This document shows, piece after piece, positions 62,111-64,000 of a stretch of DNA of 64,000 nt. This stretch comes from Xanthostigma xanthostigma. Taxonomy: Eukaryota > Arthropoda > Insecta > Raphidioptera > Raphidiidae. How positions within the stretch are numbered: position 1 is the stretch's first letter; each line of letters begins with the position of its first letter. The notes under the pieces are model-generated. The model saw nothing but the letters and a program-made list of their open reading frames with translations. It was not told the origin of the DNA and made no database searches. The DNA is taken from contig OY754470.1 of NCBI GenBank assembly GCA_963575645.1, positions 29,060,501 through 29,124,500 on the forward strand, written 5' to 3'. The translations under genes and the position numbers were made by a program.

Positions 62111-64000
62111 TCACAAACATGATTACTAGACATCGGACTTGTATTACAAAAACGCTAAAAAGTCAGAGACGGGCTTCACTTGACTATTGTTATTGAATGT
62201 AGAGTATCACATACCTCATTCCTAACGTAATATCTACGTACCTAGGTATCTATTAATTATTTTGTCTCCAGCACTGAACGTCTGAACATTTGATAGCGAC
62301 ACATATACAATCATATTATATAGGTAGGTTGTACTTCCCCATCAGTTCCTGGTCACGTGATATTTGCTTTGATCATATTTCAAAATCATTTCGACGGTTA
62401 AAAGGTAATTGGGTATAAGCAACAAATATCAAAGTGTTCAGGAGACCAGTTTTAAGTTTGAAATTTCAAAAAAATGGACATAACTTTTTTATCTATTGTC
62501 ATATCGTGAAAATGTAAATAGTTCTAGAATCAGGAAAAACAAAATCAACAATTGGCACTTTTATTTATTTGATTCGACGTTATTTTATGTGGTTTTATGT
62601 TGCTTAGATCAATTGATCTTATTTTCCTTCTGAGGTAATTCGGCGTAAGTTACATCTACACAGAAAATATCGAAGAGTATAGAAGACTTAGCTACATTTG
62701 ATATCCTCATATCAAAAGGTAATAGGGCATACACGTCACATGACTAGAATACCTGAAATAGGTAAAGAAGTATAAGTGACGATTCACATCATTATGCCAA
62801 AAGGTAATGAAGTATAAGAAATGGAGTTTAGCAAAAAGACCGTGAGGATGTTAGACATTAGCGACACTGTAAGTGAGTAGAAAAAAAGGTACCGTGGTAC
62901 TTGCACACATCAAGATTTCTGTACCAGAGGAGAACGAGAATATCCAACATACGGCATTATCTGGACAAATGGTAACATGGATTAAACGTCACGTCTTAAA
63001 AATAATAGAATCACAACCAACGTGATTCTCCTTTAAAATAAGATTTAAGTAACTGCAAAATATATTTAAAGGATGTCCCATTCCATCACCCATCACCATT
63101 CGTTAGGTCATACAAAATCATAACGACTGATTTTTTAAGTAATCTGATAATATTACTAAATAATTTGAATATATCTGGTAAACAATATTATGTAGATACG
63201 TAAAGATAAGCTACAAAGGTAAATTTCTTTGCTCACTATTCTTTGTTAGATAATAATATACGTTAATTAAGCTAGCTAGGCTCCAGAGATTAGGAAGGTA
63301 CTTCTCGCATGAATTTAGAGATGATGTAAATATTAGGTATGCTATCATAATGTAGGTTATTGAACTTATTATATTATGTGCCTACCCTTATTGATAACAT
63401 AATGTAGCTAAGGTTAAGGATACCCGTGGTTTCATTAGGCAGGTTTAGGCCTACGATTTGACAGGTAAAGTTAGTTCAGATAGACTAAATTACTACATTA
63501 CTTACCTACATTACTATTTTAAATTATGCTCTGACCGCATTTTTATTATGATCAAATGAAAACAGTAGTACGTTTTTTCACTATTTATTAAGAAAAAAAA
63601 CACAGTTATAAAAGAAAAAGTAGTTTTCACGCTGTACTTACATAGTAACAAAAATAAAGTAGTAACTTAATGAAATAACACACGTGCCTAGGTATGAAGT
63701 AAGTAGACATCATTATTATAAAAAAAACATAAAAGAAGTATTTCCCAAAATAAAACATTATTAAAAATTGGTACAACATAGTACTACGTACTTAGAATCT
63801 TTGATAAAACAAAAGCCTTCAAGGCAACAATAATAAAAATCTCTCAAAATAATAATTTATTTTCACTTACAACTAAGCACCATGCCGTATCACTGGCGAA
63901 AGTTTTTTTGGTAACAAAAATATAGTGTCTTGAAAAATACAATAAACAATCACAAAGTGGGGTAGGTATCACATAAAAAAGAAGGGTACGAAGGAAATAA
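62111..64000. other. No exon recognised; presumably intron or upstream region of the isomerase gene
   Basis: AT-rich with no strong repeats. 'gtaggtaggt'-type phrases are frequent. I looked for minus-strand thioredoxin motifs (FYAPW, CGHC, FPT) and saw none. If the preceding exons are in this window they are short. Confidence 0.4.

Overview
The window is a gene-poor, AT-rich, transposon-dense stretch of an animal nuclear genome. An insect is most likely, and a hemipteran is possible, but I cannot fix the species. The reasons are spliced coding exons with canonical splice signals and the mix of repeats: Helitrons starting TC and ending CTAG between A and T, hAT elements with 8-bp target duplications, PIF/Harbinger-type elements with TTA or ATA duplications, TA-flanked Tc1/mariner/pogo-type palindromes, 5'-truncated LINEs with short-repeat tails, and a Ty3/gypsy element primed by tRNA-Lys.

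Only two host-gene pieces are convincing, both on the minus strand. One is a first coding exon at 46970-47108: an ATG in good context, a signal peptide, and a GTAAGT donor. The other is the last coding exon of a protein disulfide isomerase-like gene at 60284-60540, starting inside the Trp codon of the WCGHC active site, ending in KDEL and followed by a poly(A) signal. The rest of that gene must lie beyond 60.5 kb, and its upstream intron holds a broken Harbinger transposase split by a LINE.

Layout. 0-10 kb: two oppositely oriented copies of one element (3.8-4.4 and 8.5-9.07 kb) flank a terminal-inverted-repeat element with a decayed THAP domain and a palindrome nested in another palindrome (6.7-7.6 kb). 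10-18 kb: a Helitron carrying a 73-nt tRNA-Lys-like sequence, a hAT MITE, then an 83-bp tandem array and a 120-bp satellite with a TGACGTCA site in most units. 18-22.4 kb: a 4.3-kb palindromic TA-flanked element holding a Helitron, a LINE and a tRNA-like-bearing element with a 4-bp target duplication; a second copy of the last lies at 51 kb. 23-30 kb: a series of MITEs. 30-39 kb: a three-level nest, Helitron around a terminal-inverted-repeat element around a complete, very young Ty3/gypsy element with 1.5-kb LTRs. 39-60 kb: more Helitrons, hAT elements (one hAT inside another) and LINE fragments around the secreted-protein exon. 60-64 kb: the disulfide isomerase exon and its intron.

The most unusual themes are: (1) tRNA-like modules inside several unrelated DNA-transposon families, one sharing the tRNA-Lys 3' end used to prime the LTR element; (2) an LTR element whose LTRs look identical outside homopolymers yet whose pol is broken; (3) a satellite with a four-unit higher-order repeat; (4) many long, near-perfect inverted repeats able to form hairpin RNA. 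All assignments come from reading the sequence; no database search was run.
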